Below, one piece after another: positions 61,615-64,000 of a DNA stretch of 64,000 nucleotides (the first letter of the stretch is position 1; every line of letters begins with the position of its first letter). The notes under the pieces were generated by a model. That model was not told the origin of the DNA, did no database searches, and saw nothing but the letters and a program-made list of their open reading frames with translations. A program made the translations under genes and the position numbers. Source of the stretch: Lonepinella koalarum (lineage in GTDB: Bacteria; Pseudomonadota; Gammaproteobacteria; Enterobacterales; Pasteurellaceae); assembly GCF_042926695.1 (NCBI RefSeq), contig NZ_CP170642.1:1798001-1862000 (forward strand). The letters run 5' to 3'.

Positions 61615-62427
61615 ATGCAAGAGTTTCAACCTAAACATAACATTATTGTGTGTGTGGATTCCGATGGTTGCGTAATGGATACGATGAATATTAAGCATTA
61701 CGAATGTTTCGGGCCTATTGCCGTTGATGTATTTCAAATTACCGATCGCGAACGCTTTTTAACAATTTGGAATAAAGTGAATTTATTTTCTGCCACGCGT
61801 GGAACAAATCGTTTTAACGGTTTAATTTTTACCTTACAAGAATATGGCTATAACAAAGATTTTAGCCAATTAACCCAATGGGTAAAAACAACCAATGAAT
61901 TATCTAACGGTTCATTAAAACGTGAAATTGAAAAAAATTCTAGCCCTGATTTATTACTTGCTTTGCAGTGGTCGGAACAAGTCAATAGTGCTATTAAGAA
62001 TTTAACAATGGAAAATGCATTATTTAAAAATGCAGGTCGATCATTGGCTATATTAAAAAACTTTGCTGATATTGCGGTGGTGAGTTCTGCCAATAATGAA
62101 GCGATTGAAAAAGAGTGGTCGGAATATGATGTTCTTCAATATACCGATTTAGTTTTTGGACAAAATGAAGGTTCAAAAGCACACTGCTTGAAATTGATTA
62201 AACAATTAGGTTATAAAAAAGTGTTAATGGTCGGGGATTCCCCAGGGGATTATTCTGCAGCACAAAAAGCAAATACTTATTTTTATCCAATTTTATTTAA
62301 TTTTGAAAATGAATCTTGGGATAAATTGGTACTAGAAGCTTTCGGAAAGTTGAAATTTAATTTATTCGATGAAAACTATGCTAATGAATTATTACAAGCA
62401 TTCAATCAGAATCTTAATCAACATTAA
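61615..62427 (+). CDS. HAD-superfamily hydrolase
   Basis: 270 residues from ATG 61615, one base after the SDR stop. Motif I DSDGCVMD, motif II VVSSAN, Lys near EGSKAHC, motif IV MVGDSPGDYSAA. A phosphatase of small phosphorylated metabolites; in this operon a sugar phosphate is likely, but substrate is not known. Confidence 0.85.
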   Translation: MQEFQPKHNIIVCVDSDGCVMDTMNIKHYECFGPIAVDVFQITDRERFLTIWNKVNLFSATRGTNRFNGLIFTLQEYGYNKDFSQLTQWVKTTNELSNGSLKREIEKNSSPDLLLALQWSEQVNSAIKNLTMENALFKNAGRSLAILKNFADIAVVSSANNEAIEKEWSEYDVLQYTDLVFGQNEGSKAHCLKLIKQLGYKKVLMVGDSPGDYSAAQKANTYFYPILFNFENESWDKLVLEAFGKLKFNLFDENYANELLQAFNQNLNQH

Positions 62428-62445
62428 AATAATAGGAGATAAGAA

Positions 62446-64000
62446 ATGTCTGTCGATTTAAAAGCCAAACCCTTTTATTTAACGGATGAAGATATTCAAT
62501 GGGTAGAAAAAACCATTGCAAATATGAGCCTTGAAGAAAAAATTGGGCAATTATTTGTCAATATGGGCTCAAGCCGTGATGAACAATATTTAAAAGATGT
62601 CGTAAATAAATATCATATTGGCGCAGTGCGTTATAACCCTGCAAGCGCTGCTGAAGTGTATGAACAAAACCGTATTTTACAAGAAAATAGCAAAATTCCG
62701 TTGTTAATTTCTGCCAATATTGAAGCTGGTGGCAATGGCGCTTGCACAGACGGCACAGAAATTGGCGTGCAAGTGAAAATTGCTTCAACCAATGATCCAA
62801 AATGGGCTTATGAAATGGGACGTGTGGGCGGCTTAGAAGCAGCTGCTGTCGGCTGTAACTGGTGTTTTGCCCCGATTGTGGATATTAACTACAACTGGCG
62901 TAACCCGATTATATCTAACCGCGCCTTTAGTCAAAATCCTGATCAAGTGTTAGAAATGGCACTTGCCTATATAAAAGGGGTGCAAGAGCACGGCATTTTA
63001 CCTGCGGCAAAACACTTCCCAGGCGACGGCGTTGATGAACGCGATCAACATTTATCATTCAGCATTAACAGCTTTTCTTGCGAAGAATGGGATAAAACTT
63101 TCGGCAAAGTTTATCAAGGTTTAATTGATGCTGGTTTACCCTCTATTATGGCAGGGCATATTCATCAGCCCGCCTATGAAAAACATTTTAATCCAAATTT
63201 AACCGATGAAGAATGTTTACCAGCCACATTATCCAAAGGGCTGATTACCGATTTATTACGTGGGAAATTAGGTTTTAATGGATTAGTGGTAACCGATGCC
63301 AGCCATATGGTTGCAATGACTTCATCAATGAAACGTAGCGAAATGTTACCAACCAGTATTGCCGCAGGTTGTGATCTGTTTTTATTCTTCAACGATCCTG
63401 ATGAAGATTTCCAATATATGTTAGACGGTTATAAAAATGGCATTATTACCGAACAACGTTTAACTGATGCACTAAGTCGTATTTTAGCTTTAAAAGCAAA
63501 ATTAGGTTTACATAAAAAAGCCAAAACCGAAATTCTACAGCCAAAAGAACAAGCACTTGCACAAATTGGTCTGGCTGAAAATAAAGCTATTTTTAGTGAA
63601 GTTGCCGATCGTGCGATTACTTTAGTTAAACATAAACAAGATATTTTCCCAATTACCCCCAATAAATATCCGCGTATTTTATTAGTGGATATTAAAGGTG
63701 TAGAAGGCGGTTTTGGCAAAATGATCGCAGGGAATAATCGAAAAGCAACTGAAGTATTACAAGAACAATTAAGAGAACAAGGTTTTAACGTTGAAATCTT
63801 TAAATCACCGATGGAAAACATTGCCCAAATGTCGGGGGAAGAACAGATTAAAACAATTCGTAGTGTATATGCTGCCAAACGCCCAATTTCAGATTTGGTA
63901 AATAATTATGATTTGATAATCAATGTGGCAAATGTGAATGCCAGCACAGGGCAACGAATTATTTGGCCAGCAAGTAAAGGTACACCTGATATTCCTTTTT
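62446..64000 (+). CDS. Glycoside hydrolase family 3 protein, 3' end outside window
   Basis: At least 518 residues, open to the edge. AAKHFPGDGVDERDQH and GLVVTDASHM are the GH3 N-acetylhexosaminidase/glucosidase signatures, with the latter Asp the likely nucleophile. Larger than NagZ (about 340), so it has a second domain (RILLVDIKGVEGG). AATAGGAGATAAGAA precedes the start. It follows the HAD gene and would supply or trim sugars for the pathway. Confidence 0.85.
   Translation, partial: MSVDLKAKPFYLTDEDIQWVEKTIANMSLEEKIGQLFVNMGSSRDEQYLKDVVNKYHIGAVRYNPASAAEVYEQNRILQENSKIPLLISANIEAGGNGACTDGTEIGVQVKIASTNDPKWAYEMGRVGGLEAAAVGCNWCFAPIVDINYNWRNPIISNRAFSQNPDQVLEMALAYIKGVQEHGILPAAKHFPGDGVDERDQHLSFSINSFSCEEWDKTFGKVYQGLIDAGLPSIMAGHIHQPAYEKHFNPNLTDEECLPATLSKGLITDLLRGKLGFNGLVVTDASHMVAMTSSMKRSEMLPTSIAAGCDLFLFFNDPDEDFQYMLDGYKNGIITEQRLTDALSRILALKAKLGLHKKAKTEILQPKEQALAQIGLAENKAIFSEVADRAITLVKHKQDIFPITPNKYPRILLVDIKGVEGGFGKMIAGNNRKATEVLQEQLREQGFNVEIFKSPMENIAQMSGEEQIKTIRSVYAAKRPISDLVNNYDLIINVANVNASTGQRIIWPASKGTPDIPF

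Overview
The window is Pasteurellaceae DNA. The 9-mer uptake signal AAGTGCGGT and its complement occur many times, often paired as terminators, and the host genes on the right (purB, hflD, and a uxuR/uxuA cluster with an SDR oxidoreductase, a HAD hydrolase and a GH3 enzyme) are of the Haemophilus/Pasteurella type. About 53 kb is one prophage. It ends on the right at an integrase beside a tRNA-Ser(UGA) gene and runs off the left edge inside its largest gene.

Read on the minus strand from about 28.6 kb leftward, the late operon is: terminase small and large subunits, portal, minor structural and fibre genes, scaffold, capsid, adaptors, a holin with an M15 endolysin, a tail-type structural protein, a GH24 lysozyme, an N/Q-rich protein, and a polyvalent protein of more than 2,700 residues. 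The polyvalent protein carries ParB/DdrB-like, barnase-like nuclease, HELAH metallopeptidase, ADP-ribosyltransferase-like and LPD domains. The gene set suggests a podovirus-like temperate phage with a large ejected protein. Two foreign cassettes sit in the late operon on the opposite strand: a HigBA pair at 14.2-14.8 kb and a peptide/RHH module at 26.1-26.6 kb.

From 29 to 34.4 kb (minus) lie hicAB, the Q antiterminator, ninG, ninB, replication genes P and O (with iterons inside O), an HNH gene, cII and cro. From 34.6 kb (plus) come cI and a two-gene cassette behind it. Next are a second peptide/RHH module and a NadS-type toxin-antitoxin pair. A second early promoter follows, with a CI-like operator. 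Then come sieB, a C4-type antisense RNA switch and an antirepressor, small genes, recT, a YqaJ-type exonuclease, ssb, a third peptide/RHH module, an IS200/IS605 element, a clamp-like gene, HNH genes, xis and int.

Two observations stand out. (1) The same unnamed module occurs three times: a promoter with a repeat over its -35/-10, a structured leader, a 19-22 residue hydrophobic peptide ending in P[A/V]Y, a hairpin, and a ribbon-helix-helix gene with a shared start context. The peptides resemble Ibs type I toxins, but here each is paired with an RHH gene. (2) Between about 29.3 and 50.8 kb some sixty genic positions carry one extra base, mostly in homopolymers, which breaks over half the genes there. 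The late operon and the host genes carry none. The uniform +1 sign points to a local sequence or assembly problem more than to decay, so genes marked pseudogene there may be intact in the organism.

Beyond the integrase, the host side holds tRNA-Ser, purB and hflD, a histidine phosphatase with a DASS transporter and a divergent LysR regulator, and the hexuronate cluster with two CRP-like and several UxuR-like sites.
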